Shown here piece by piece: positions 1-12,800 of a stretch of DNA of 64,000 bases. Every line of letters starts with the position of its first letter. Within the stretch, counting starts at the first letter, position 1. The notes below the pieces were generated by a model. That model saw only the letters and a list, made by a program, of their open reading frames with translations. It was not told the DNA's origin and searched no databases. Made by a program: the position numbers and the translations under genes. The stretch spans positions 186,001 to 250,000 of the forward strand of contig NW_025947278.1 of the NCBI RefSeq assembly GCF_000764305.2, given 5' to 3'. The stretch comes from Hyalella azteca. Its lineage: Eukaryota; Arthropoda; Malacostraca; Amphipoda; Hyalellidae.

Positions 1-2929
1 TGGCAGTTTATAGAAAAATAGTTTGTAGGGTCAGCTGAGAAATCGCAAGTGAGTTCAGGCAGAGAAACGGCCTGAGAGCTAAAACAGAGCCCTACACACC
101 GCATATGCTTAGGGAAGAACCACACGCTGCATTCCAAGCCTTCCACACACATTCAAGTGAAGGAAAACAAATCCTTGCTGAGGCTTCCCACTGATTTGAG
201 CAGCAACAAATTTACCTTGACAAGACAGAAATTTTTCCGATGCGTCGTCGAGTGCTCACAGAGTATCCAAATACTGAATACTTGTTAATCAATCACCCAA
301 TCACTTAAGATGTAATGCGCATAGTTCTAGAATCGCAAACGCTGAACTCATTTCGGAACCTGAATCGGTACTCGATAATTACCCTTGCAGAGAAGCGCGT
401 TTATTGGCGAATCTTACAACCACTTATACCAGATTCAGGGTGGATCAAACATGAACATTGAAGGAGATATTTACGTCAAGTCATGCTACAATAAAATTTT
501 TATCGTAGTAATGAGATCTATGATGGTCGTAAAATTTCCGGCACCTGAAATTCAGGTCGTCAAAAAAAATCCCTAACTGACACACTTTGGAAGTGAAAAT
601 TTCCCAGCTCTTAAATCTTTGAAATCAAAATCTGTCGCATCCTATCATAGGTCATAAGCCCTCTCCAGAACATGGAGTAAAAACGCACAAGAGATCGTCC
701 TGCAGAAAATGTACAAGAAACATTGGTCGCTAAGTATTGGATCGGTGGCACTGAATTGCTAGGCATTCAGCTCGGTAGGTTCTTTGGCCTAATTGAAGTC
801 ATGGAATTCAATCGCGTCTAATGTGGAAATGCTAGTACCGCTTCCCATTCCTTCTGGTAATGAGAGATGCGAGAGTATCTCCTGTAGACGCTACCTATCA
901 CTTGCGCATCAGTTTCTAAGATACCAGTGTTCAGCTCGTCTCACTATGATTCATTGAACTGCTTTGTGGCTGACGCAACCGTCTTTCCTCGATGTCTTTT
1001 CTTCGAAGCCCAATTGTAAAACTACTGTAGTGTTTCTCAGTCTCTTCATGAATTTACATTGTTTACGCTTGAATAGACAAGCAATTTAACAAACGGATGT
1101 CAGTGAATGTAGTTTATTTCTTTTTGCTGGGGTTAGCCTTAAATGAATTGTACCTCGGTAGAAAAGTTCTGTTGCCTTTGGTGATCTATATTATAGAATT
1201 TAATGGTAAGGTAAAGTTCCAAATCAGTGTCACTTCCCTCACTGTAGAAATATTATAACAATTTTGAGATCATTGCACAGCAAAATCGTTTGACAATGAG
1301 CTAAATGGTAGCCATTGGATTGAATTTCAGGTTAAATTTCAGGTTGACTCTCATTTGCAATACTAAAATAAATAATTATTTCATCTTGTGGAAGAGCACA
1401 AAAATGATCTCCGACCCAACTTTCAAACCCAGTTGAGAATAACAGATACAGTGTGTAAATATTCAGTTCTCTATATGATGAACTGCTTCCATTCACGGTA
1501 GTTGAAAATTGAAAAGAGAAGTCTAAGATAATATAAGAACTATTACTTATTTTCTTTGTTATTTATCACAATGTGTGGTTCTGATGTCATGGTGCTTGAG
1601 AGTCTTGTGCGGAGCACCCGAAGACAAAAATCCGCATACTTTTTGGGGTAGATCCGCATTCTAGCGAATACCGGAACGTTCGTTAAAAGGCTGAACTAAA
1701 TTGATTCTGAACGCGAGCAACAACACATTTGGAATCAAGAGCTTGGTCTTAAGAGCATCCAACACAAGCATCCCACACTGTTAAAGAACTTTACCCGTAG
1801 CAAAGAATACATATGGACGTTTTATTACTCTCCAAACAGGTCATATAAATTCTAATTCTTCGTCGTCAAGGTGAAAGACTCCGTTTTACAAGCACTATCA
1901 ACATTCTCGAACAAATTGGAGGACCAAATTTACATAAAACCATCGTTTAAAAGAGTATGGCGGTGTAATCTCCATGCTGAAGTACCTTGAGGAACGAGCT
2001 CTTTCATCATAACATTTAGGCAAAATTCTTCGGCAAAACGGATCTAGATATCAGCCAGGTAGAGTGGGAAGCCAACGGCAAACCAGAATCTCTGCATGAA
2101 TCACAATGCCAATCTCTTCGTCATCTCCAGATGAATGCCCTGGATGTAATTCAGTGAACTCAACAGAATAAAATTAATTTGTTGTAAAAGGTAATCGCAA
2201 AGAAAAGTGAGAATTTGGGTTCAACTTTAATAGCGTTTGTTATGATTTCATAAAATCATGAAGGAATCCTGCTGAATTGATTTTTTATTGCACCCATTTT
2301 ATTCGTGCTCAAATATAATGTTACGATTTATTGAATTCATTAAGTTGAATTCATTCTTTTCACATTTGAAGTTTTGCATAATTCATAATTAGACTGCCTT
2401 ATAAATAAAGTTCCCTATTTATAAATAAATATTTCTAAGATTCAAAATGTACGTAAATTTTGTATGTACAAACTTGCACTTGAATGGGAGAATTTCAATT
2501 AGAACTTACAGTCAATGCTTTAAGTGTTTTTACAGTTGAAAGTACGAGTGTTTCGAATAAAAACTACGTAAGCATTCCTGCAAACACAGATCTCATAGAA
2601 GCCTTATAAATAATAATCGAATTTAGAAGCGTCTCTGCATGTGGCAAAGGCTAGTTTGGAATGATCTACTCAAATCTGGAACTTTCTCGCTTGTTCCGAG
2701 CGACATTTCAAGTTGTTCCTATGATGTCACAAATTCTTCGACTGTCGCAACATCAGGCATCTCAGTTCAGTTGACAGGTTTTCAATGAACCATGACAGTT
2801 TATAGGCCAATTAGTTAACAAGAAACATGTTTGAGTTGCTGGCATCTGAAGTCGAGGAAATGCCAGAATTTCAGGAAGCATACTTCGTCCGGTAGGCTTT
2901 AGCTCTCGGCAACTTTTGGTGTTCAGTGG
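1..2929. other. no confident gene; expected intron of ex
   Basis: AT-rich sequence with no exon I can support. A plus-strand stretch at 90-576 is briefly open in places but has stops and no recognisable product. If the Expanded call is right, this is intron between the 3,648 exon and FERM exons beyond the left edge. Confidence 0.4.
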
Positions 2930-3054
2930 AGCTTTTGTTTCTGTGATTCTTGTTACCAAGTGAAACTCTGGTTGCCAGTGGCTTCTTCGTTAACTAATGA
3001 TAATTTCGTGGCTCAACAGAACTTTTGTTGTTCAGAGTGGCTCTGTCTGCTCAC

Positions 3055-3320
3055 CGACTCTTGTTGCCCAGTGCTACTATTGTTGTCCAGTGACTCTTGT
3101 TGCCCAGTGCTACTATTGTTGTCCAGTGACTCTTGTTGCCCAGGGCTACTATTGTTGTCCAGTGACTCTTGTTGCCCAGAGCTACTATTGTTGTCCAGTG
3201 AGACTCTTGTTGCCCAGGGCTTCTATTGTTGTCCAGTGACTCTTGTTGCCCAGAGCTACTATTGTTGTCCAGTGAGACTCTTGTTGTCCAGTGAGACTCT
3301 TGTTGCCCAGTGGGGCTTTA
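3055..3320. repeat. 36-bp tandem array
   Basis: About seven units of a 36-bp sequence built on TTGTTGCCCAG and TATTGTTGTCCAGTGA, some cut to about 21 bp. Degenerate traces extend from 2,930 to 3,390. Reading frames through it are open only because 36 is a multiple of three. It lies about 330 bp past the donor of the ex exon at 3,648. Confidence 0.9.
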
Positions 3321-3647
3321 TTTTCATGGTGGTATTGTTGTTAGCTAGTACCTAGTACTGTTGTTTTTCAGTGAGACTTTTATTGCCTTATGGCAAAAGG
3401 CAAAAAGATGCAGACACAAAGATGAAAAGTTCAAATACATCAGTTCATATCGTGCAAATTCATCGTACTTTTTTCCGTACGATCGTACGTAAAAGCATGT
3501 AAAATTTATGATGCATAAGAACTTAACTCTTAACAATACACCGAGAAACGTTTTCCACAATGAAAATGTGGTCTCTAGCTCGATCCTTACATTCCAGTTT
3601 AGCGTAAAGAAAAACTATGGAGTAAAACATGAAATTTTCTCTCTCAC

Positions 3648-3724
3648 CGTAGGCGAGGTTCTCCAAGCTCTGGACGCATACTTGCTCAGCTTCTTGTCGG
3701 AATCGGCAAAAACTCTCTCGCCAT
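3648..3724 (-). CDS. ex: ex exon (FERM F1, second part)
   Basis: Encodes GERVFADSDKKLSKYASRAW and RTSPT. FAD-x-x-x-KLSKY is diagnostic for Expanded/FRMD-type FERM domains. The acceptor is CTCACATTTCAG and the donor is TACG|GTGAGA. It has 77 nt and takes two bases of the split D codon, ending in phase 0. Confidence 0.9.
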
Positions 3725-5382
3725 CTGAAATGTGAGAAACCAATAATACAATTATTAATCGAGCGTGGAAAGAGCCGTAACAAAACAAATATTGTATTGA
3801 TGGTTGTTGCTTAGGGTATTCTACAACCTCTTATTTTTTGTGGATACGGTCAAGAATGTCCGAGGAAAATAGAGCATTTGCGAGAAAACTGTATCATAAA
3901 CGCAACTTTATTGTTGTTGTGTAGTTACAGCTAAGTAGAGTGACAGCAACATTTTTTTGTTTATTGTGGTCATGAACATAAAAAATAAGACTATATAAGA
4001 AAATGAGAACAGCTATGAGTACCCAGCAAAAATACAAAGTTTTTTATACGGTTCAATGAACATGCACAGTATTAGGTTACGTCAGTGAAGTAAAATAAGG
4101 CTACACAAGATAGCCTTAGCCCGTACATCGATTTCAATGGATGATGTGACCCAAACTAAAATTCAACTGCACTACCCGCATGCTATTTGCGCGTCCCCTG
4201 AAGAGTAACACGCCAGTTCGTTCTTTCAAGAGCCTCAGCCGGCATTACATTGCATGCGTAAAAAACAAAAGCAGGTTCAACCAGTACAGATGCCCTGCTG
4301 GGCGCTCTGCTCAACGACTATAGTCGAGCTTCGCTCTTCCCTTGTTAAAAAATCGGAAATATTCGAGCTCATATCGCACCGAGATGCGGCCATTTTTTGC
4401 GGCATGCACGAGACCAAATTCTTGACCAGGCCGCCTTAGAAAGTAAGGAGGGTAATAAGTGCCCCGCTCGAGCGCGCAGGGTCACCGAGGAGCTAGGCTT
4501 TTTTTTCGTCATGTTTGAGCAGCGCCTTACGCTTCCTGGGTATGTTTTAAAATGACAATCTAGGAAATTTTTAAAAGCAATCTCGGTAAATAATTGTCAA
4601 ATTGCCAATAGAAATTTCCGTAAATTGTGCTTAAATTGTAAAATAAATTGTCTAGCTGAAATTCACTTTAAGGGTATCCACCATTTGGACTCTGCCATTG
4701 ATAAAAAAGTTTCAGATGACAAGATGTGTCTTATTATGAATTGGAATCAACTCAATTGTAAATAAATTGTAATAACCAAGTTATTAATAGAGAGTTTCGA
4801 CTCAAGACGTGCAGAATTTCACTTATGAGATCGGTACTCAAGCTGCATTGAGGTCTCTCTACCGCCAGGCAGAGCGTTACTATATTACTGGCTACTCTGA
4901 AACATGGAACTGTCATGCATGCACCATTGTGTTGAGTTAAAGTTTCATGTATTATCAGTGATATCTAAACCAGGTTTCACAACATAGACAATTGATACTA
5001 AATTATAATTATATTGTATATAATGTTGTTACCGTTTCTTTGCAGACAAAGGCATTTATCGATTTATATAGTTGCTCAAACTGGAAGGCTCACAGAATCC
5101 TCAACTGATATTTTTATTAGTGATATTATTGATATTACGACAAAGCAATTTAAGCATCTATAATTGCATAAGAGGCATGATACCAAATATAGATTCAATC
5201 TTTTCTTTTTCATTCAATATATTCTGCTTATGGGAGTGTCATCAGAACATAAATGATTTTAAAATAAATTCAGTTAACTGACCGAGCTGCAGCGCGAGTC
5301 CGAAGAGCTGCGTGCTGCGCATGCCGTCGTGAGCGAGCTTGCAGCACACAGCCTCCAGCACATCCGATACCTTCGCCTTCGT
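3648..5382 (-). CDS. ex: Expanded-type FERM protein (two exons visible, gene partial at both ends)
   Basis: Expanded is an apical-membrane FERM protein that activates the Hippo growth-control pathway with Merlin and Kibra. Splicing 5,283-5,382 to 3,648-3,724 gives a continuous part of the FERM F1 lobe whose second half reads LQLDGERVFADSDKKLSKYA. Fly Expanded has IDGEYMFADPESKLSKYGPK at the same place. FRMD6/Willin is a more distant match. The codon split across the intron supplies the D of DGE, so the junction is right. The following FERM exons should lie left of position 1. The exon upstream of 5,382 was not located. Identity as Expanded rather than another FRMD protein rests on about 58 residues. 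Confidence 0.85.
5283..5382 (-). CDS. ex: ex exon (FERM F1, first part)
   Basis: Encodes TKAKVSDVLEAVCCKLAHDG and MRSTQLFGLALQL, plus the first base of a split D codon. L-x-x-V-C then LFGLA is the ubiquitin-like helix and following strand of a FERM F1 lobe. The acceptor is TATTTGCTTGCAG and the donor is CTCG|GTCAGT. The acceptor and first 38 bases occur a second time exactly 64 bp upstream (copy starting at 5,446). Using that copy would add 64 nt and shift the frame. Confidence 0.88.
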
Positions 5383-5474
5383 CTGCAAGCAAATACAAGA
5401 GAATTTTACACACAGCCTCCAGCACATCCGATACCTTCGCCTTCGTCTGCAAGCAAATACAACAGAATTTTAAT
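5347..5474 (-). repeat. 64-bp tandem duplication of an ex acceptor and exon start
   Basis: Two copies, nearly identical over about 62 bases, starting at 5,347 and 5,411. Each contains TTTGCTTGCAG on the minus strand followed by the first 38 bases of the ex exon. The downstream copy continues into the real exon and the upstream one runs into intron. Confidence 0.93.
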
Positions 5475-6518
5475 CACAGCCCCACACTTGGATAAAGGAA
5501 TTCAAGCAGCTTCAACCTCAGATCATGCACCACAAGAAAATCATTCAGGAGCTCCAGTGGGACTGAGCTCTAAGAACTTAAAGCCAAATGTTTAAACTGG
5601 AGGATGTGGTTTTGTGTAAGTTTTTTTTTATTTTATGGCTATTGTAGAACGATGATTTCCGTAACTTTCACCTTCAACAGTACCAAGAGAATAGTGACCT
5701 GAAAAAATACTTAAAACTCGAACTTTTGAGCAAAATATATCAATTCCTCAGGAATTTATGGGCATTATTTAGGAGGCAGTTACATGCTGGTCATGACAAT
5801 TTGCCAACCTGATGTTATTGCTTTATTTGCCACACTAAGAGGCATAAATTTGTCTGAATTATCTGAATTAACTGCTATCCAGCAAGCAGCAGATGAACAT
5901 GACAAGATCTGGAGCAAATGAATGGACTTTACAAATTGTTTATTGCTATGAGTCAAATAATTTATGCATGACGCGCGATGAGCACAAAAGTTCCAATGAA
6001 TGAACGTATCGACAAACACCGAGCTGAGCTCCACGAGCTCAAGAGCCTGGGTCACTCCAGGTCAAGGTTACTAAGAAACGTAAATATTGTATTTGTGGTT
6101 ACCCCATGGTACAGAGACACATTTAGAATAAAGCAAAGTGCAATATCAAGTCGCTAACTTGCGTGGAAATGACGGCAGAAAATACGCTAGGTATAAGCGA
6201 AAGTTATCGCTGAGAGGCAAATAGACTCAGTACACACATGGTTTGAAAAACATTAGAAATTATTCAGCATCCATATTGCACAACAATATTCTCCTCGTGA
6301 TTGTCTCCAAGGCGTAGGTAGCTCTATAGTTTGTTTTCCTCGCTAATATCACCTTTTGAGTTAGGTTTGGTATATTTTTTTTCTTTCCGAGCTCTGAATT
6401 CAGTTTTCTGAAAGTTTTCTATGATATCCATTCATTTGAGTCAACATTAATACCAGTTGCCGATTAGCTATGGGTAATGAGCACGAACTGATACAAACTG
6501 GTAGGTTATGCAGTTACA
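5475..6518. other. no gene seen
   Basis: AT-rich non-coding sequence upstream of the 5.3-kb ex exon. Reading frames here are short and without recognisable product. Confidence 0.4.
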
Positions 6519-7133
6519 GGTGAGTAGACTGACTGTCACATCCTTTGATGCAGTCACGGGTGAGTAGACTGACTGTCACATCCTTTGATGCAGTCACGGG
6601 TGAGTAGACTGACTGTCACATCCTTTGATGCAGTCACGGGTGAGTAGAGTGACTGTCACATCCTTTGATGCAGTCACGGGTGAGTAGAGTGACTGTCACA
6701 TCCTTTGATGCAGTCACGGGTGAGTAGAGTGACTGTCACATCCTTTGATGCAGTCACGGGTGAGTAGAGTGACTGTCACATCCTTTGATGCAGTCACGGG
6801 TGAGTAGAGTGACTGTCACATCCTTTAACTGACCTCGACGGGTAAAGTGATGCAGTCACGGGTGAGTAGAGTGACTGTCACATCTGTTAACTGACCTTGA
6901 CTGGTAAAGTGATGCAGTCACGGGTGAGTAGAGTGACTGCCACATCTTTTAACTGACCTCGACAAGTTAAGTGATGCAGTCACGGGTGAGTAGAGTGACT
7001 GCCACATCTTTTAACTGACCTCGACGGGTAAAGTGATGCAGTCACGGGTGAGTAGAGTGACTGCCACATCTTTTAACTGACCTCGACGGGTAAAGTGATG
7101 CAGTCACGGGTGAGTAGAGTGACGGCCACATGT
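6519..7133. repeat. two-tier tandem array (40-bp then 62-bp units)
   Basis: Eight or so 40-bp units (GATGCAGTCACGGGTGAGTA...CACATCCTTT) are followed by about five 62-bp units that are the same unit with an extra AACTGACCTCGACGGGTAAA segment. Every unit keeps CGGGTGAGTAGA. The first unit reads CAGGTGAGTAGA, a consensus 5' splice site. Confidence 0.95.
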
Positions 7134-9060
7134 TTGAACTGCGCCGGGCTAACCGCTGCCCCGGCTAACATGCTGTTCTCAGCCGGCCATCTTGCCCCTA
7201 GAAGTATAAGTAGGAAAAGGAATAATTATTTCGCAACAAATACAATGATATTAAGCTCAGCGCCAAATTCGTTTAATAATTCAAGGTAATTGTCGTTTCA
7301 GGACAAGCAAGGTGGAGATTTTATATCTATGGTGTGCAACATAAAATAGAACAAGGGTTTTGAATGAGCACTTGCAACATGGACCCCAGAAAGGGAAACC
7401 AAACCAAGTGTACAACGATGTGTATAGTGTATAATTAAATTTATCCATTTATTGAGTAATTTTGGTAAATTTGTCCCTTCGAGTTCGTTTTGAGGGAATT
7501 AAGACACGAGCGGACGCGTGCTTACTAGTTCAATTAATTAAAACTTATCGCGGTGTTCGCCATTTCAGTCATACTTAGCACACAAATTTTATCGGTAATC
7601 GGTTATGTAAGAGCATAATAGTCAGGTTTACACTTTCTACCGCACCATTGCTATGCTCACCCTACCATATAATTGCCATAAGTGAGTGCGACACACATAG
7701 AATCTATTTTGAGCAGCGAAGTAACAGCAACCTGCTAGCAACATGGCAGGTGGGTTGGAACAGCAAGCGAAGTGGTAGTTGCAGTAATGGTACCTGTCGT
7801 TTGTATCAAGAATCCCATAGCTTGAAAATACTATTATAAATATCTGAACATAGAACACATTTCCAAATAGTTTCATTCGAATGAATTCGAAGCATACGAT
7901 ATGAAACTGACTTTCTTGAGTAGCGGAAATTCAATTTACTTAATTAAGTGCTAAACGTTAGAGTCTCAACAAGCGACAACTGAACCTATTTTAGATGGAA
8001 TTTAAATACTCAAACCAAAGAATGTTATTTAAGCTCAGGGGGAACTCACAAATCTCGCCGGAATGCGCGACAAGGACAATTTAGCGCAGTTTGCTTCGAT
8101 GTTTTTCTGCGCAGTGACCGCATTACGATCCTTGATGCTGCACGCAAAAGAATCCAACTGCCAACGAGCTTGCCGAGCGTCCATAAGCTGTGATTTGCTG
8201 CATTTAGAAGAATGAGTTGGCATTTTTGAGAAGCGCAGTCCTCGAGATGGAAGAGAAGTGAGCGTCAGAATCACTTTCCACCCCCTATTTTCTAGGAAGA
8301 TATCCGAGAAATAACGGTTATCCCACACTGTTCAGTACCCACAATTTTCAACTGACTCATGAAGAGAACAGAACAAAAATCAGGCTACTCCACGACACTT
8401 CCGACAAGAAACCAATTGCTGAAAATCATATAATTATCTAATTACATAAAAAAAACGCTTTTGCTAGGTTTTAGTCAGCACCTACAGAAGCAGATATCTC
8501 TAAATGATATGGGTAAGATTCCACAGGGACTTGAATCATCAATCCTGACAAACCAAGACTCGGGTCAACTAACAACAATCACAAGGAAATTGATATAATT
8601 GGAAACATTTTATAAAATTCGAAACCATTTTCTAGCGGGATGATTCTGTACCGAGACGAACTTGTATACGTACTGCGCCAAGTTTTGCAACTAACAAACA
8701 AATACAATACAGTTTCGCGCTACAAATATGACTTTTAAATAGCTTTAAAAAAATGTCGGAATTGACATTAGATTCAGTAAGAGAGTGAATCTTTTGATAC
8801 TCAATTTTCTAACTTTATATTTACATTCCAAATAAATGTTTCATGGTTTTCACAAATTTTTGATACTTCAACTTTTTTCAGATGAAAATTAAGATAATTC
8901 GAAATTCGATTTCATAAGTTTGATCGAACTCAAAATTGTCTAGCTCGTTAGCCTCGTTACCAACATATTATCAATCATTTCGACCACGACTACTTAGGTT
9001 GTTTGCGAGGGAGCGAACTGCAGCAAGCACGCGAAAACAGCAAATCCAAGAGCACCAGGA
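7134..9060. other. mostly non-coding; one weak exon candidate
   Basis: No firm gene. A minus-strand block at 8,050-8,197 has an acceptor, a GTGAGT donor and an open frame of 49 codons without recognised homology. Confidence 0.3.
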
Positions 9061-9063
9061 TAT

Positions 9064-9262
9064 GCACATGCATAACAACATGAGCGCATGCATAAAAACA
9101 TGAGCACATGCATAACAACATGAACACATGCATAACAAAATGAGCACATGCATAACAACATGAGCACATGCATAACAAAATGAGCACATGCATAACAACA
9201 TGAGCACATGCATAACAACATGAGCACATGCATAACAACATGAGCACATGCATAACAACATG
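9064..9262. repeat. 20-bp tandem array cut by assembly gap
   Basis: About ten units of CACATGCATAACAACATGAG with small changes. The array runs directly into the N block, so its true length is unknown. Confidence 0.95.
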
Positions 9263-9561
9263 NNNNNNNNNNNNNNNNNNNNNNNNNNNNNNNNNNNNNN
9301 NNNNNNNNNNNNNNNNNNNNNNNNNNNNNNNNNNNNNNNNNNNNNNNNNNNNNNNNNNNNNNNNNNNNNNNNNNNNNNNNNNNNNNNNNNNNNNNNNNNN
9401 NNNNNNNNNNNNNNNNNNNNNNNNNNNNNNNNNNNNNNNNNNNNNNNNNNNNNNNNNNNNNNNNNNNNNNNNNNNNNNNNNNNNNNNNNNNNNNNNNNNN
9501 NNNNNNNNNNNNNNNNNNNNNNNNNNNNNNNNNNNNNNNNNNNNNNNNNNNNNNNNNNNNN
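9263..9561. other. assembly gap (299 N)
   Basis: Unsequenced bases between two unrelated tandem arrays. The gap size may be an estimate. Confidence 0.99.
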
Positions 9562-9826
9562 GCAGCAGCAGTATCAGGGCAGCAGCAGCAGTATCAGGGC
9601 AGCAGCAGCAGCAGTATCAGGGTAGCAGCAGCAGAATCAGGGCAGCAGCAGTATCAGGGCAGCAGCAGTATCAGGGCAGCAGCAGCAGTATCAGGGCAGC
9701 AGCAGCAGTATCAGGGCTGCAGCAGCAGTATCAGGGCAGCAGCAGTATCAGGGCAGCAGCAGCAGTATCAGGGCAGCAGCAGCAGCAGTATCAGGGTAGC
9801 AGCAGCAGTATCAGGGCAGCAGCAGG
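9562..9826. repeat. CAG-rich tandem array
   Basis: About fifteen short units of (CAG)n followed by TATCAGGG, with 15-21 bp spacing set by the number of CAGs. Frames through it read as S/Q/A-rich repeats, which is expected from composition. It begins at the gap. Confidence 0.95.
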
Positions 9827-9829
9827 CGG

Positions 9830-12800
9830 TCGTACACAGGCGCTGGAATGCTAGCCAAGCTCGCGCAGGGTGGGACGCTCGAGAGCAGCGAGGGTGAGGA
9901 AGGGAGAAGGGCTTTGTTTGGATAGGGGGTTTGTGTGGTCACTCCGAACAATACAAAGGTGTGAGAATGCTACACTAGCCCACATCACCAACGCACGCAT
10001 GCACTCACAGACCAAACAGAGTTCGAAAGCCCCATCGAGACTAGTTCTTCCAGTCGCCATTCTTTTTCGAGCGGCAATACATTTCCGAGGGAAGTACCTT
10101 GAAGTGCAACAGGTCCCTTGGGATGCGATGGTGGGACAGTCGAACTAAGCACACAAAAAATACTCCAACATCAGCTGTTTCTTCCTAAGTTTGTCCGGAA
10201 AATTAAAAATTCTTATTGAATATCCACTAAATAAGGTATTCCCAGAAGGGCGGCAGCCGACCCCGCGGTGCGGAGCAGCTTCAGCAATGAGCATATCGGC
10301 ACGGGCTCGGTGTCACTACTACGACTCCATTGGCCAGGCTCAACATACTCACGAGAATGTGATCAAGTTAGTCCTATAAAAACACGTTACTTATGAGAGA
10401 CTAACGAGAGTTTCTAACACGGCTCTGATTGGAGAAATCTGTAAAGCAAACGGTGGATGGTAGTCTGATGCGGTGACCACAGCGTGATTGAAGAAAATCT
10501 GGGAACCAGGCCAAGACACTCAAATAAATCGCTAACCATTTGATATGCAAGTCATTAAATCATGATACGAAATTAAAATTGAACCTGTCAATCACAAACG
10601 TAAATCACGAGGTAACCATCGTTGCAGCACTTACGATCACAGACATGTTGTATTGTGCTACTCATACACTGCTCTGCACCGTCAACTGAAAAAGTTGCAG
10701 CGGCAAACGTACATCAAAATTTACCTCTCAACAAAATAACAGGAAACAGTCATTTGAGATGAATATGACCAGACGAGTTTTAAGTGAAAACAATGATACC
10801 TTTAAAGAACAGCAGCAGTCTCAGCACGTATCTTTCACTCGTCATTAACACTGATTTAGATAACAAATGATAGATTTCCAGGATTAATTACTGATATGCA
10901 TTGACTGTAACATCAATCATATCCTGATTATCCTTTGGAATCCGCTTTCCAGTTCACGAGCCAAGGCAACAGTACAACAGGACAGAGGTTCATATTTCAG
11001 GAGTATCGACGCCAGCAACATCGTTCAACGTTACAAACACCAACTATGCTAACGTATCATTTGATTTATTTTCGACCAGCGGAAAAGCTGAAAATATTTT
11101 CATCAGGAATGAGTGTTACACTTCCGCACTTAACATTTTCTGCAGAAGAATTAATTTAAAACTGAATTTTGCACATCGAAAGTAATAGTCAAAATGTATC
11201 AATCAAATTCATACAATATGAGCTGGCATTTCTGCGATTTCATACTACTGTTGAAATTCTCCTTCCACGCTAACGCAATGTCTCAAAACGCAACTTACAA
11301 ACATTCATAATTTATATCTTATAGTAGATGACAATTTTGCCAAATTTCCTTACCACTAACTCACTGCTCATGAAATCACTGAGATCATTGGCATCCTAAG
11401 AGATTTTCCAGCACAAGAGACGGATGAAAACAAATGTATAACAAATGAAAACATTCCAGCAGGTGTAATTGCCTGCAAACTGAACTACAACACGCACTGA
11501 AGTACTCCAAAAGTAGAGCGCACTGCAATGCTGTGCTGCACTTGTGTAGCACCATGCAAGGACGTACTGAAATTGTACTGCACCATGCAATGTCGTCTGT
11601 TATTGTATAGCACCATGGAATGCTGTGCTCCAGTTAGAAGCTATAATTCAGAGAAGCAAGCGATCCTAACTTGACGATTTAGGGTCGTAGCAAAGGTCAT
11701 TGCTGGACATGGGTAGAACCTTAGATGTTAGGGCGAGATATGTGAAAGAGGGCAAATTCCGCCCTTTGCAACAACACCTTATAGCCATGTTGGAAGTTCG
11801 TGAATTAAAGTGATCAATAAAATAAGACAGATCGTAAGTGATGAAGGTAATCGCAGAACTAAACTTCGATGTGTCGGAGATCATCGGAAAAAAGCTTTCA
11901 CATAAAATTAATTTGATATCTTCGATGAAGAGCCAAACTGATCAACCATACGAAAACTACATTGACCAACTATTATAATACTGAGAACATTGAATGGAAC
12001 GTTTGAAGATCGCAGGGATTTAACCCCTGAATTCTTGCACAGTTTCAATTTCGGGATCGTGATAATGAGTTCACGGGCTTCGTTGGCAGCACCTGTTACA
12101 TACCACGCAGAAACGAACAGTCCAAATTCAAGACAAGATCTCATCTTTCCTCACCGCCGATATACCCGTCAAATTTATTTATTACCAAATAATGTTCTTC
12201 GCGAAAAGCAGAACTGATATATCTACATTGACGAATCATTTTTGGGGGGTATGACACGTATCGACTTATCTTCATTCGTTATTCTCTCCCTTGTTAAATT
12301 CCAATCTCTGACCTTTCTTGACCTGGCTGTTACCGAGGTCGCATTCCTTTTACAGCGAAGGTAGCGAGACGATCACGGCGAATGCGCAGCCATGACGTCC
12401 ATTTTTTAGTATTTCACATTCCTGGCAGAAGGGCACGTGAACGCGCAGCAGACCAGGCGCGCCACAAAACTTGTACTTCACTGGTTAGAAAACAGCTAGA
12501 AAAATCACTTGATGATGTTCATGTGGAAACTTTTTCAGAAGTCTTACTTTCGGGTGATACATAATCATTTCCGGTTAAATCAAGATGCGAATAACATAAA
12601 ATTTATATAACATCCAACTTCTTGGCGGCATACATGCTTTAAAAGAATTTGTCACGTTAATTTAATTATTGCTCGCTACAGCATATGACGCAGACGTTGG
12701 TCAAAGTTATGTAAAGCTTACTGCTGATAAACATCACTGGACTTATTTGCTTTACAGGAAAAACAAATACATTTGCCCAACTCCGTTTGTCCGGTACACT

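Noticed and set aside
2960..3355. 131-codon plus-strand frame rich in Cys/Leu/Ser
   Set aside because: Translation of the 36-bp array. Unit length divisible by three keeps it open.
6519..7133. CRISPR-like regular repeats
   Set aside because: The units are contiguous with no unique spacers, in an animal genome. This is an ordinary tandem array.
9228..9854. 208-codon frame across the N block
   Set aside because: Half of it is undetermined bases and the rest is CAG-rich repeat.
12350..12484. Minus-strand open stretch (LLRVHVPFCQECEILKNGRH) after a plausible acceptor
   Set aside because: No convincing donor, no recognised family and a stop soon after. Not enough to call an exon.
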